Part shown: positions 1 through 9,586 of the stretch, in pieces
Position numbering within the stretch: position 1 is the first letter of the stretch
Layout: every line of letters starts with the position of its first letter
Assembly (NCBI GenBank): GCA_963576735.1
Contig: OY755182.1
Location: 372,001-436,000 of the forward strand
Reading direction: 5' to 3'
DNA: 64,000 nucleotides
Origin: Bedellia somnulentella
Taxonomy: Eukaryota > Arthropoda > Insecta > Lepidoptera > Bedelliidae
Made by a program: the position numbers and the translations under genes
The notes under the pieces: generated by a model
What the model was told of the DNA's origin: nothing
The model's input: only the letters and a program-made list of their open reading frames with translations
Databases searched by the model: none

Positions 1-317
1 AATTGTTTCCTCATTTATTGCAAAGTTTTCTAAATCGGTAACAGATAGTAATCTCCAGGGGTTCGGTTCGTGATTGGTGGGTTTTTAAAAACTACGATAT
101 TTCACACGGGCCATTAAGACTCGCGCCCGCGGTGCGGCTCCGTGTCATACCAAAGTGAAATATTGCTTTCTTGATCGCTATCGTCGGGACAGTTAAAAAA
201 TAGTTGGCAAGGCTGTGTATGCAATTGAGTGGTTAGTTTTCAATGTATTGTCGTTTGAGAGTAGCACCACCTTAGCTGCTACCTTTTACTGCATAACAAC
301 AGTTAGACTGTGTGTAA
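1..317. other. Unassigned sequence at window start
   Basis: No open frame or recognised repeat. A short GC-rich patch near 120-150 (around CGCGCCCGCGGTGCGG) stands out from the AT-rich surroundings. Confidence 0.5.
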
Positions 318-569
318 TATAAAGTACTAAGATATTGGATTGAATCAGGCGTTACTTTGCGGAAATCCATAGCAATACTAATATTAATAAATTTCTTCGC
401 TTAATTCCGCTAAATAATACCTGCAGTCTTCATGCAACATGCACTGTGCACCGCACATTTCTTGTAAGTGGGAGGGCAGGCGGTGCACAGTGCATGTTGC
501 ATGAAGACTGCAGGTATTATTTAGCGGAATTAAGCGAAGAAATTTATTAATATTAGTATAAAGTACTAA
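318..569. repeat. Perfect 80-bp inverted repeat (hairpin), possible fold-back element
   Basis: Positions 375-454 and 480-559 are exact reverse complements over 80 bases, with a 25-base loop (455-479). The arms begin ATACTAATATTAATAAATTT and meet at GTGCACCGC. The 13-base direct repeat TATAAAGTACTAA lies at 318-330 and 557-569 and could be a target duplication, although the left one sits 44 bases outside the hairpin. Exact arm identity means recent origin, gene conversion or an assembly artefact. Protein frames across it are palindrome artefacts. Confidence 0.85.
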
Positions 570-596
570 ATCAGTCAATTGTCAAAGAAACTTAAA

Positions 597-821
597 TACA
601 TGTACTCACGGCTATATATCTCTAGAATAGGTAGGCAGAGCAACGGATTTAAAAAATCTTCAGTCCCTTTTCGGATTTCATTGGGTAAAAGATAATAAAA
701 GCAAAGTACCGCTGGTGTTGGGTCTCCAGCTACTCCTCCCAACAAAGTCTTAAAACGTCGCCTCGTATGCCACCCAAAATGTTAAACAGGAAGTGCTATT
801 CTAAGCCAACACTACACAGCT
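597..821 (-). mobile_element. SINE family A, degenerate copy
   Basis: Runs from TACATGTACTCACGGC (3' tail, reverse strand) to GCCAACACTACACAGC (5' end). Most internal blocks are recognisable but diverged. Confidence 0.8.
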
Positions 822-846
822 AACTCAAATTAAAAAGTAAATAATC

Positions 847-1010
847 CAGAATACAAAAACATAGAATCTCTCATATAAGTTTGCACGTGAAAGGCTGAAC
901 TACACTGAACTCACGTTGATTAATGAAACAGCAACTTCTCAGAGTTTTATCAATATGAATTGCGTATCGGTTTAAATAACGGTCTAACACATGAATCCAC
1001 TTTCTTTTGT
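847..1010 (+). repeat. Repeat family D, copy 1
   Basis: Starts near CAGAATACAAAAACATAG and carries the shared blocks CTGAACTCACGTTGATTAAT and TTTTATCAATATGAATTGCG. Further copies lie at 1557, 2113, 2761 and 3447. No coding potential or class is evident; the copy directly follows a family A copy. Confidence 0.75.
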
Positions 1011-1169
1011 AATATTTTTTTAAAGCGATTTTGATGTTTATCTCAAACGTTTGGGTAAAATTCACTAATATGAAACCCACTTTTCACAATACCTACTAAA
1101 TATTTAATCTAATCTTTTGTGAGACGAAAGTTTGACAACACCATTACGCATTCCATGAAATTATTGAAA

Positions 1170-1298
1170 ATACATATACATACATAAACATACTCATGGC
1201 TAAGGAAAAGGGAAGAGATGGTTAAAGTAACTTATCGTGAAGGGTGGTGAGTTTCGAGACACATTTCCCAACAACCACTTGAAACGCCCCATACCCTT
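1170..1298 (-). mobile_element. SINE family A, fragment
   Basis: Begins TACATATACATACATAAACA then ACTCATGGC and ends at ACGCCCCATACCCTT. It has an internal deletion and is cut where the next A copy begins. Confidence 0.7.
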
Positions 1299-1544
1299 AC
1301 ATACATACATATACTCACGGCCATAAATCCGAAAAAGGGGTAGCCAGAGCTTCAGATGTGGAAACTCCTCAGCAAAATTTGGAAGTTGATAGGGGACAAG
1401 ATAGTAGAAATAAAGTATCGTTGGTTATGAGTTGCCAACCGCATCACCCAAAAACCATTTAAAAAAGTTCCATACCCTTAGTCGCATCTTACGACACCCG
1501 TGGGTAAAAAATGGTAGTGACATTCTGAGCTGACAATACACAGT
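1299..1544 (-). mobile_element. SINE family A, subfamily III
   Basis: Near full length, from the (ATAC)n tail through CACGGCCATAAATCC to GAGCTGACAATACACAG. The GATAGGGGACAAGAT and GACACCCGTGGG blocks mark subfamily III. Confidence 0.88.
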
Positions 1545-1556
1545 TAAAAAAATATA

Positions 1557-1690
1557 TATCCTAGAATACAGAAAATAACATTGATCCCCCTCATATGAGT
1601 TTGCATGTGAAATGCTGAACCGCTGAACTTACGTTGATTAATGAAAGAGCAACTCCTTAGCCAGTTACATCAATATAAATAGCGTATTGA
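1557..1690 (+). repeat. Repeat family D, copy 2
   Basis: Contains CTAGAATACAGAAAATAACA, CTTACGTTGATTAATGAAAG and ATCAATATAAATAGCGTATTG. It follows a family A copy directly, as copy 1 does. Confidence 0.75.
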
Positions 1691-1702
1691 AAACGTTCTG
1701 AC

Positions 1703-1850
1703 AAAGGTAAAGTCCAACATGAAGAGAATAAAAGCGTATGATAAAATAATGAATGTAAGAAAACCAAGAGAGATTTTTCATGATTGTCTAAAGCGGTAGA
1801 CAATAGAGTCTGCCCAGCCCTATGGGAACTTTAAAAGGGTAAATAGCAGA
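1703..1850 (+). mobile_element. RTE-like LINE (family E) 3' remnant
   Basis: Decayed match to the end of the LINE frame seen at 9.6-10.2 kb: GAAGAGAATAAAAGCGTATG, AGAGAGATTTTTCATGATTG, then TCTGCCCAGCCCTATGGGAA. It has stops and deletions and the tail is lost. Confidence 0.6.
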
Positions 1851-1864
1851 GTTTTTTTTTTGCT

Positions 1865-2110
1865 TTGTAGTGTCGGCTTAGAATAGCACTACCCCATTTC
1901 TTCCGGTGGGTGAACGTAAGAGGCGACTAACGGTTTTGGGGCTTTTGAGGGATTTTTGGGCGCTGCGGTTGGAGACCCATCACCAACACCCTTTATTTCA
2001 CCATCTTTTCCCCACACAACTTCCAAAAGTGGCTGAGGAATTTCTGAATCCTTAGCTCTGGTAACCCTTTCTAGGGATTTATAGCTGTGAGTATATGTAT
2101 GTATGTATGT
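1865..2110 (+). mobile_element. SINE family A, subfamily I, near full length
   Basis: Starts TTTGTAGTGTCGGCTTAGAA, includes CGATGCGGTTGGAGACC-like and GGCTGAGGAATTTC blocks, and ends GTGAGTATATGTATGTATGT. Confidence 0.9.
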
Positions 2111-2112
2111 TT

Positions 2113-2272
2113 TTTTAACATAGATGCCCTCATACGATTTTGCATGGGGTAAACCGCACTGAACTCACGTTGGTTAATGAAAGAGCAACTCCTCAGAGTT
2201 TTATCAATATGAATTGCGTATCAGTTTATTTCTGTCTAACACATGAATCAACTATCTTTAATTGTTTTTTTA
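2113..2272 (+). repeat. Repeat family D, copy 3
   Basis: Contains ACATAGATGCCCTCATACGA, CTGAACTCACGTTGGTTAAT and TATCAATATGAATTGCGTAT. It follows a plus-strand A copy, so D is not always paired with the same A orientation. Confidence 0.75.
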
Positions 2273-2402
2273 GTACATACATACCTACTTACGGCCCTAA
2301 ATCCACAAAAAGCGAAGCAACAGCTTCGAGCTAGAAACTCCTTAGCTACATTTGGAAGTTGATAAGGGACAAGATGGTAGAAAAAGCATCGCATCACCTA
2401 AA
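2273..2402 (-). mobile_element. SINE family A, subfamily III, fragment
   Basis: Tail and 3' half only: TACATACATACCTACTTACGG, then GAAGTTGATAAGGGACAAGA. Cut by the next copy. Confidence 0.75.
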
Positions 2403-2403
2403 A

Positions 2404-2663
2404 TACATACATACATACATACATATACTCACGGCTATAAATCCCTTAACGGGGTAGCCAGAGCTTTGAAATGATAAATTCCTCAGCCACTTTTGGAAGT
2501 TGGTTGGGGAGAAGATGGTAATAATAAATAAATGTTTTTGGTGACGGGTCTCCAACCACATCGCCCAAAAATCACTTAAGAAGCCCCTATACCCTTAGTC
2601 GCCTCTTCCGATCACCCTCGGGCAGAAATGGGGTAGTGTTATTCTAAGCCGACACTACATGGC
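2404..2663 (-). mobile_element. SINE family A, subfamily II, full length
   Basis: Long (ATAC)n tail, CCCTTAACGGGGTAGCCAGA, TGGTGACGGGTCTCC, ending GCCGACACTACATGGC. The AACGGGG, GACGGG and AATCACTT blocks mark subfamily II. Confidence 0.9.
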
Positions 2664-2671
2664 ACTAAAAT

Positions 2672-2760
2672 CTACTAAAAAGCCGCATACCCTTAGTCAC
2701 CTCTTGCCACACAATAGTGGGTGATAGGAGTAGCGACATTCAAAGCCGGCACTACGTGGC
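2672..2760 (-). mobile_element. SINE family A, 5'-end fragment
   Basis: AAAAAGCCGCATACCCTTAG through CATTCAAAGCCGGCACTACG. Only the 5' third of the element is present. Confidence 0.75.
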
Positions 2761-2975
2761 AAAAAATGTAATCCCTCATAAACGTTTACATATGAAAGGC
2801 TGAACCACGCTGAACTCACGTTGATTAATGAAAGAGCAACTTCTCTCAGTTTTATCAATATAAATTGTGTATCGGACTGTACGCTCGCCATTTCACTATT
2901 CAGACAAATATTTCACTGCTGCTTATAATTTATTTGGCTTTTAGTTATTGTTTTAAATAGCGCTCTGATTTTTTC
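2761..2975 (+). repeat. Repeat family D, copy 4 (long form)
   Basis: Carries the D core and extends through TTTCACTGCTGCTTATAATT and TTATTGTTTTAAATAGCGCT, an extension shared with copy 5. The family is therefore at least about 230 bp long. Confidence 0.78.
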
Positions 2976-3249
2976 TCAATCAGAGTTGTAAACTTCCATA
3001 GTTTGAAATAGGAGATGATTCGTGAGTTCGTGACCATGACGAAGTGACGAGTGCATTGCAAGAATTCAACTCAGCAGGGCAAGCTCGAGCACTATTTTAT
3101 CGACACGATAACGGTTAGAATGAGATGGCAGTATACGATACTAAGTAAGTTCGTAAGAGATGGCTGCTTTATCCCACGCGATAACTAGTTTAAACACGGC
3201 TAGTGCTTGCCCTTCAGGAACATTATTAAAAAACCATTTGCAGTCTTAC

Positions 3250-3395
3250 ACTCTCACACGGTAGTTCAATTGGCAGAGCGATGGGGGCGTATACCCGAGG
3301 TCGCGGGTTCGATTCCCGCCTGTGTCGAAATTTTTCTTTCCTTTATTTATTAGTTTCAGGTTTTCATGAACAAAAACATTCAAAATATTTTGCAG
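3250..3395 (+). mobile_element. Family C repeat with tRNA-like block
   Basis: The tRNA-like block is about 3255-3327. It has a D arm (TAGTTCAATTGGCAGAGC), a good T arm (GCGGGTTCGATTCCCGC) and acceptor pairing CACGG/CTGTG. It is followed by the family tail CGAAATTTTTCTTTCCTTTA. The anticodon region (GGGGGCGTATACCC) gives an 8-base loop without the usual T33, so it is not a working tRNA gene. This copy lacks the usual upstream head. Confidence 0.75.
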
Positions 3396-3446
3396 TCTTC
3401 AGACTAAGTTAAAATAGAATATCTCAAAACAAGGGTAGATATCTCA

Positions 3447-3690
3447 GAATACAAAAACATGGATGCCCTCATACGATTTTGCATGAGAAAGCCTGAAACA
3501 CACTGAACTCAAGTTGATTAATGAAAGAGCAACTTCTCAGAGTTTTATCAATATAAATTGCGTATCGGTTCGTGACTCGTTATTACGGTAAGCACGCCAT
3601 TTTACTATTCAGATAACAATTTCACTGCTGCTTATAATTTATTAGACATTTTGTTATTGTTTTAAATAGTGCTGTGGTTTTTTTTGTCAC
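3447..3690 (+). repeat. Repeat family D, copy 5 (long form)
   Basis: Matches copy 4 over its length, including ACTGCTGCTTATAATTTATT and TTGTTATTGTTTTAAATAGT. Last of five copies, all plus strand, within 2.9 kb. Confidence 0.78.
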
Positions 3691-4514
3691 AAAAGAGAAT
3701 TTTAAATTAATAATCTTATTTCTATAGTTTTGCCGTCAGAGGAATACAATCTTTCTGAAGAATATGATGAAAATGATATTAATTTTGCCGTTAAAGTTTT
3801 TCTTCTAAAAAAATGTATGTTTGTGTGTCCCTTTAGTTACTTTTGGCTTATAAATAAATTATAACAAATCGCAATGTCCATTTACACATTCATATACACA
3901 AAACGTCTAATCATTTTAGTGTTATTTATTTAGTCAAAGATATATATCCGCTATACCTTTTCAACTAAAAACGATATATTTAACAAGTGTGTGCTAACCC
4001 TAAAAAGACCCTGATCAGAAAAGAGCTAAAATAATTCACTTTCCTTTTTTAAAATTCCACTGACAACGTTCGTTTTCATCAATCAGTTTTTTTCGTATCC
4101 CGAATAATCTTCCTCACGATTCAGTAAGACATTGCCATTAATTTACGAGGAAAAAGGATAATGACTTCCTATCCTCAACCCTTCATCCCTTGGGACCATA
4201 TCTCCGTTCACGATAAAATAAACTCTATTTATTACGACTTACAAGTGTTTTGTCAATATTTTACTTGGCAAAATGTCGGCTGTAGGCTAAATTAGTCGTT
4301 AGGACTTTGTAATAAGTTTGATATTTAATTGTAGTTGTTTGGTTCGAGTTTGGGTTTGTCAAATATTGAAGGTCTGTGACGTCATCTGTAAGAATTATTT
4401 TCGTATTGTTCCGATAACGTTCGTTCCAATTTCAAAACTTTGTAGAGTTGTGATAACGGCTTTTTGAGTTCAGAATTTGAAATTATTTACCAATTTTAGA
4501 ATTGACTGTTGCTA
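3691..4514. other. Unassigned AT-rich sequence
   Basis: Nothing recognisable; no long open frame and no clear repeat. Confidence 0.5.
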
Positions 4515-4575
4515 TTTAGTTTAAATCTTTTTGTTCATAAAAACCTCATGTGGGGATTATTACTATTATTTATTA
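4515..4575 (-). repeat. Family C tail fragment
   Basis: TTTTTGTTCATAAAAACCTC then ATGTGGGGATTATTACTATT, matching the outer tail of family C in reverse. No tRNA-like block remains. Confidence 0.6.
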
Positions 4576-4779
4576 TTATTATTTTCTTTGCTTTATGTAT
4601 TCTTTATTTGTTGCTTTTTAGGTTTTGAATTTTGGAATTGATCATACGTTGAAATGTGAACAAAGGAGTACAAATGTATTTGAATAGTAGGAATTAAAGG
4701 TGAGACATTAATTAATTAGTTTACAAGATCCCTTTATAAATTAACTTTTACATACAAACTAACATATACTCACAAATAT

Positions 4780-5022
4780 ACATACATATGCTCACGGCTA
4801 TAAATCCCTTAACGGGGTAGCCAGAGCTTTGGAATGAGAAATTCCTCAGCCACTTTTGGAAGTTGATTGGGGAAAAGATGGTAATAATAAATGTTTTTGG
4901 TGACGGGTCTCCAACCACATCGCCCAAAAATCACTTAAAAAGCCCCTATACCCTTAGTCGCTTCTTAGGATCACCCACGGGTAGAAATGGGGTAGTGTTA
5001 TTCTAAGCCGACACTATACGGC
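4780..5022 (-). mobile_element. SINE family A, subfamily II, full length
   Basis: Tail ACATACATATGCTCACGGCT, CCCTTAACGGGGTAGCC, GTGACGGGTCTCC, ending GCCGACACTATACGGC. Confidence 0.9.
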
Positions 5023-5460
5023 TAAATCGGTGTCAAATATATATCCCTTAAAAGAATGCTAGACATCAAAATCAAAAATACCTCACCCACTTTTGTAAAA
5101 TATAGAGTAGTAAGTAATGGATCATTATGAAAATCGCTGAACATTCACTAACGCACAAACTATACATATTTAAAATCACGCAGTTTTTCCTGCTCTCAAC
5201 CGTCTCAATATCCTTGTACTATGTTTTTTAACAATATCATTTTTCACATCGTATCTCTCACGAATCACGCTATTTCTCACTCGACCACATAACTTATCAC
5301 CACAACTATAATACTATAAGTATATTGGAAGTTATGTTAAGAATTTTATTTACATAAGGTAGCGTATATATTTTTGTAAAAGTGGCAAAGTTGGTTTTTT
5401 TAATGTTACTAAAATGAAATAAATTATTATAAACTCAAAAATACTCGTCCTTGCCTCATA
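5023..5460. other. Unassigned sequence
   Basis: AT-rich; nothing recognisable. Confidence 0.5.
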
Positions 5461-5465
5461 TTTTT

Positions 5466-5979
5466 AACCGACTTCAAAAAAAGGAGTGTTCTCAATTCGA
5501 CCGGTATATTTGTTTTTTTTTTTTTTATTTGTTTGCCGATTACTTCGCCATTTATGAACCGATTTTGATTATTATTTTTTTATTCGAAAGAAGATACTCC
5601 CGGATTGGTACCATGATGAGGATATCAGGGTCTGATGATGGGATCCTGGAGAAATCGAGGGGAACCCTCAAATTTTATAGGCAAATGTACCGCGTTTTAC
5701 ATATTTTCTGAACTTATATTGGCATTTGCTTCTGAAAATAATATTGTTATGCTGCTGAGCTGATGATAGAAGGTGTGGATCCTCAATCACTAGGTATTAG
5801 GAAACAGTTATTTCCACATTCTATATAGATTTATACTCCTCTTCGTAGCTTTTATGAAGAGAAGAACAGGTTCACTAAACATTTCTTTTGTTATGTTATT
5901 GTTACCGAGAAAGTACCATGAGACCAGGATCTGATGATGGCATCCCAGGAAATCGAGGGGACTGTCGAAACTCACAATT
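5466..5979 (+). repeat. Dispersed repeat beginning AACCGACTTC, with internal duplication
   Basis: Starts TTTAACCGACTTCAAAAAAA then GGAGTGTTCTCAATTCGACC, a start I recognise as a common dispersed arthropod repeat. Two blocks of about 50-58 bp repeat directly at 5610-5667 and 5917-5966; both carry TCTGATGATGG and AAATCGAGGGGA. The 86-codon open frame here is read through repeat sequence and is not called as a gene. The repeat is broken by a family B insertion at 5980. Confidence 0.6.
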
Positions 5980-6150
5980 ATGTGACAGTGTATTTGTTCA
6001 AAACGCCGATAGGCCTGCCCTGTATAACGTGAGAACACTGCCTAAAAAATCGTGGGTACTCTGAACAACAAGTGACAATGTCACGTGATATTCAGAAGTA
6101 TTACTACCTCTGCTAACCCCTTCAGGGATATTCGGCGTGAGCGTTTGAGT
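5980..6150 (+). mobile_element. SINE family B, 5'-truncated
   Basis: Has GTGACAGTGTATTTGTTCAA, CGATAGGCCTGCCC and CCCCTTCAGGGATATTCGGC, ending near GTGAGCGTTTGAG. The tRNA-like head is missing. Confidence 0.8.
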
Positions 6151-6366
6151 CTTACTTGAGATGTAGAATTGAAGACCATCGCCTTTCGAAGGATTTTAAG
6201 AACAATGTAAGGTTACATATGGTTGAGCCTATTTAAAATCTTACTATAATAGAAATACCGGAAATACGAAGAATAATACAGTAAATGTAGCTTCATAATA
6301 CGAGAAGCATCTTTGCCAGGTCGACCTATCTCTAAAACTCGTAAAATAAAATATTTTTTAACAAAA

Positions 6367-6934
6367 AGAAAACCGACTTCATAGAAAAACAACCGAAAAT
6401 AAACAATCTAGTACTAAAAAGTACGAAATAAGTTTTTTTATTGAATATGAGTACTGTGATTGATACCTTAGCAATTTCTTTATTCCACACGCGTCAGTTC
6501 AACCTACCTTAATATTACAATTCTCTTAAATTAATTTTTGACTCGGTGCCAGACAAACAAAAGTAAATTCACCCTGCTATCTATCTCTGATTATTACAAT
6601 CTAAATAATATATATCTATATCTATCGCCTAACGTTTTAAATGATAATACGTACAAAAATCAATTTACCCTACAACTACAAGGTACCCTACATTTTACAT
6701 GTATATGAAGTGCGAAATACACACTTCTTATTATTAATTATCATCGAGGCTGGCACCGGCTCACAAATTAATTTAAGAGAATTTTAAGATTTATGTAGGT
6801 TGAACTGACGCGTGTGGAATAAAGAAATTGCTAAGGTATCAATCACAGTACTCATATTCAATTAAAAAACTTATTTCGTACTTTTTAGTACTAGATTGTT
6901 TATTTTCGGTTGTTTTTCTATGAAGTCGGTTTTT
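6367..6934. mobile_element. Palindromic element with ~184-bp terminal inverted repeats
   Basis: The left arm 6367-6551 begins GAAAACCGACTTCATAG. The right arm 6751-6934 is its near-exact reverse complement, ending CTATGAAGTCGGTTTT. A core of about 200 bp holds no open frame. The structure suggests a non-autonomous fold-back element or MITE, but the superfamily is unknown and I could not define a target duplication. A related AACCGACTTC start occurs at 5468. Confidence 0.8.
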
Positions 6935-7034
6935 AGGATCCTAATTAAGAAAGACAAAACCGTAAGTTTTTTATATGAAAGTAAAACATAAACCATTGAC
7001 ATAATTTAAGTAATGCTATCTTCCATCTAGCTAA

Positions 7035-7267
7035 ATACATACATACATATACTCACACTCATAGAGGTAGCCAGAGCTTCAGAGCTAGAAACACCTCAGC
7101 CAAATTTGGAAATTGATAGGGGACAAGATGGTAGAAATAAAATATCGTTCGTTATGGGTCTCCAACCGCATCGCCCACAATAACTCATAAATGTCCCATA
7201 CACTTAGTCGCCTCTTACAACACCCGTGAGTGTAGTGTAGTGACATTCTGAGCCGGCACTACACGGC
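7035..7267 (-). mobile_element. SINE family A, subfamily III
   Basis: Tail then ACTCACACTCATAGAGGTAG (small deletion), GATAGGGGACAAGATGG, ending GAGCCGGCACTACACGGC. Confidence 0.88.
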
Positions 7268-7585
7268 ATCCAGCTAATGTTTTTTGGATATTATAACCGA
7301 ACCTATAACTAAAACAATTACTTAATAAAGATACCCTTATGAACTCCGCAACGGATATCGTAAATCTTTCCTGTTATTTCAACCAAAAACTGCCTAAGTA
7401 AAATAACCAATAAAACCAAAGAAACAGCTTCGACATAATAAGACACAATATTATATTATGCGATGCGGCATGCGACAATCGTGATGAAAAAATTTATAGT
7501 AAAACAAACAAAAGTCAAATTCCACGCTCAAGCCATATGTCTGCAAAAGAGCGTCAGAGGTGCCAAATAATAATCATGACATTTT

Positions 7586-7838
7586 GCCGTGTAGTGTCGG
7601 CTTAGAATAACACTACCCCATTTCTACTCGTGGGCGATCGTAAGAGGCGACTAAGGATATAGGGGCTTTTCAAGTGATTTTCGGGCGATGTGGTTGGAGA
7701 CCCGTCACCAAAAACATTTATTATTACCATCATTTCCTCAATCAACTTCCAAAAGTGGCTGAGGAATTTCTCATTCCAAAGCTCTGGCTACCCCGTTAAG
7801 GGATTTATAGCCGTGAGTATATGTATGTATGTATGTAC
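7586..7838 (+). mobile_element. SINE family A, subfamily II, full length
   Basis: GCCGTGTAGTGTCGGCTTAG to GTGAGTATATGTATGTATGT. ACATTTTG flanks it on both sides (7578-7585 approx. and 7838-7845 approx.), a likely 8-bp target duplication. The longest open frame here reads out of the repeat and is not a gene. Confidence 0.92.
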
Positions 7839-7854
7839 ATTTTGGTCAGTTGGC

Positions 7855-8045
7855 ATTAAGAGAACCCATTTTGTGTTTGACCAGTGCATTAGCTTGGTAG
7901 GGGTTGCAATACACTTTCACATGATTAAGTACAACTCAGATTATATGAGTTTTCTCACGATATGTTCCTTTGCTGTTAACAACCTTGATTAATTGGCAAC
8001 CTATGTGACTTTAAAAAAGACACACCAATGTAAACGGAGCTGAAG
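7855..8045 (-). mobile_element. SINE family B, degenerate
   Basis: ACATGATTAAGTACAACTCA, TTTTCTCACGATATGTTCCT and CTGTTAACAACCTTGATTAA match the middle of family B in reverse. The ends are not recognisable. Confidence 0.65.
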
Positions 8046-8305
8046 ATTGGATAGTTCCAATCGCGTTTTCTGCGAGCAGCAGTGGTTCTCCAACTGAGCT
8101 GTCACGTTTTATGTACCGTGTGTGTGTTATATGACATATACATACGTATGGCACATATATGGACTAATGATCGCTACTTAATATTTGATGGCGTGATTGT
8201 TTATTACATATGTATGTTCTACTTATATTTTCAGACGTGACTTATATTCATGGAATCATGCATTTAAACCGCGACAAAGGGTAGCCAGAACCTAATTATT
8301 GTACA

Positions 8306-8548
8306 TTACATACATATACTCATATACACACGGCTATAAATCCATAGAAGGTGTAGCCAGAGCTAAGGAATTAGGAATTTGGAATTCCTTAGCCACTTTT
8401 GGAAAGTTGTGTGGGAAAAAGATGGTAAAATAAAGGTTGTTGGTGATGGGTCTCCAACCACATCGCCCAAAAATCCCTTAAAAGCCCCAATACCGTTAGT
8501 CGCCTCTTACGTACACCCACCGGAAGAAATGGGGTAGTGCTATTCTAG
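8306..8548 (-). mobile_element. SINE family A, subfamily I, 5' end missing
   Basis: TTACATACATATACTCATAT then ACACGGCTATAAATCC, GTTGTTGGTGATGGGTCTCC and ACACCCACCGGAAGAAATGG. It stops at GTGCTATTCTAG without the usual GCCGACACTAC. Confidence 0.87.
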
Positions 8549-8550
8549 TA

Positions 8551-8694
8551 TTATAAATTACTCACCTATTTTTAAAAGTTAGGTGGGCAAAAGATTGCAA
8601 AATAAATGATGGTTGGTTAAGAGTCACCATTCACATCGCCGAAACAGTCACAGCTAAAAATGAGGTAGTTCTAATTTTAAGCTAACACAAACAG
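8551..8694 (-). mobile_element. SINE family A, decayed fragment
   Basis: Matches the 5' two thirds at low identity: CCTATTTTTAAAAGTTAGGT, GATGGTTGGTTAAGAGTCAC, ending AGCTAACACAAACAGC. Confidence 0.6.
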
Positions 8695-9000
8695 CTTAAG
8701 TTTTTTTTTCTTATTTACAAACATGCTCTATTAACAGGTTTTGTTATATTATTGCGTAATCCATCGCATGTATCGCACAAAATGTCTCTTGTTCATAAAG
8801 GTAGATTATATGAGAGATAGCAAAATAAGAGCGGTATATTTGGAAGTGCGTTATTTATGTTCCGTGACTTGACTGACTTCGTAAGTTATTAGGTCTGACG
8901 TCGCCGGTCTGGTGCCGTACTGTGGGCTGGTAACTTGGTCTAATATTACTAGATTTTATTTGTCTAGTTTATATAAATACCCGAGATTTTACATGCAATA
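8695..9000. other. Unassigned sequence
   Basis: Nothing recognisable. A modest GC-richer stretch lies near 8890-8930. Confidence 0.45.
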
Positions 9001-9417
9001 CAGACATACATGTCAATTTACATTCTGCTATAAATACCGAAACCGGGAAGTCAGCACTTCGGAACTAGAAACTCCTGTCACTCTTAGTTAATTGAGAGTG
9101 TAAAAAACACATACATATATACATACATGTACTCACGGCTATAAATACCATGAAGGGTAGCCAGGTTTTGGTGATGGGTCTCCAACCGCATCGCCCAAAA
9201 ATCCCTTAAAAGTCCCAATACCATTAGTCGCCTCTTACGTACACCCACCGGAAGAAATGGGGTAGTGCTATTCTAAACCGGCACTACACAGCAAGTGTAA
9301 AAAGTCTGTTAATAAAGATCAACCACAACGCCCAACAATCCTTTAAAAAGCCCATATACCCAAACTCACTTGTTATAACAGCCGCGGTAAGAAAAGGGTA
9401 AGTGCTATTCTAAACTA
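9001..9417 (-). mobile_element. Older SINE family A copy interrupted by a younger one
   Basis: The halves 9001-9096 (GCTATAAATACCGAAACCGG, ACTAGAAACTCC) and about 9304-9417 (AACCACAACGCCCAACAATC, GGTAAGTGCTATTCTAAACT) form one decayed copy split by the insertion at 9107-9293. Confidence 0.7.
9107..9293 (-). mobile_element. Younger SINE family A copy nested in an older one
   Basis: The exact 10-bp direct repeat AGTGTAAAAA at 9097-9106 and 9294-9303 flanks it. An internal deletion joins GGGTAGCCAGG directly to TTTTGGTGATGGG. Subfamily I by CCACCGGAAGAAATGG. Confidence 0.92.
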
Positions 9418-9586
9418 ATTGATTTAATTTTTGTACAAAGAGAAAAAAGAGACTACTAAAACGTGGAAATTCCAAAAAGTAAAATTTTAACACAAAGTCC
9501 TAAGTTGTTGTCACATGAATTTCAGACAATCTGATACTTCTACCACCACTTTCAAAACTATACAAACTTTACAGCAATATCTGCAT

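Noticed and set aside
361..578. 64-codon frame over the 80-bp hairpin
   Set aside because: Coding on both arms of a perfect palindrome is an artefact of the inverted repeat.
597..2663. CRISPR-like array of spaced repeats
   Set aside because: Repeats are long, diverged, on both strands and irregularly spaced; they are SINEs in a eukaryotic genome.
7690..7992. 100-codon plus-strand open frame
   Set aside because: Begins inside SINE A and runs into a decayed SINE B; similar frames appear in other A copies only because the repeat is the same.
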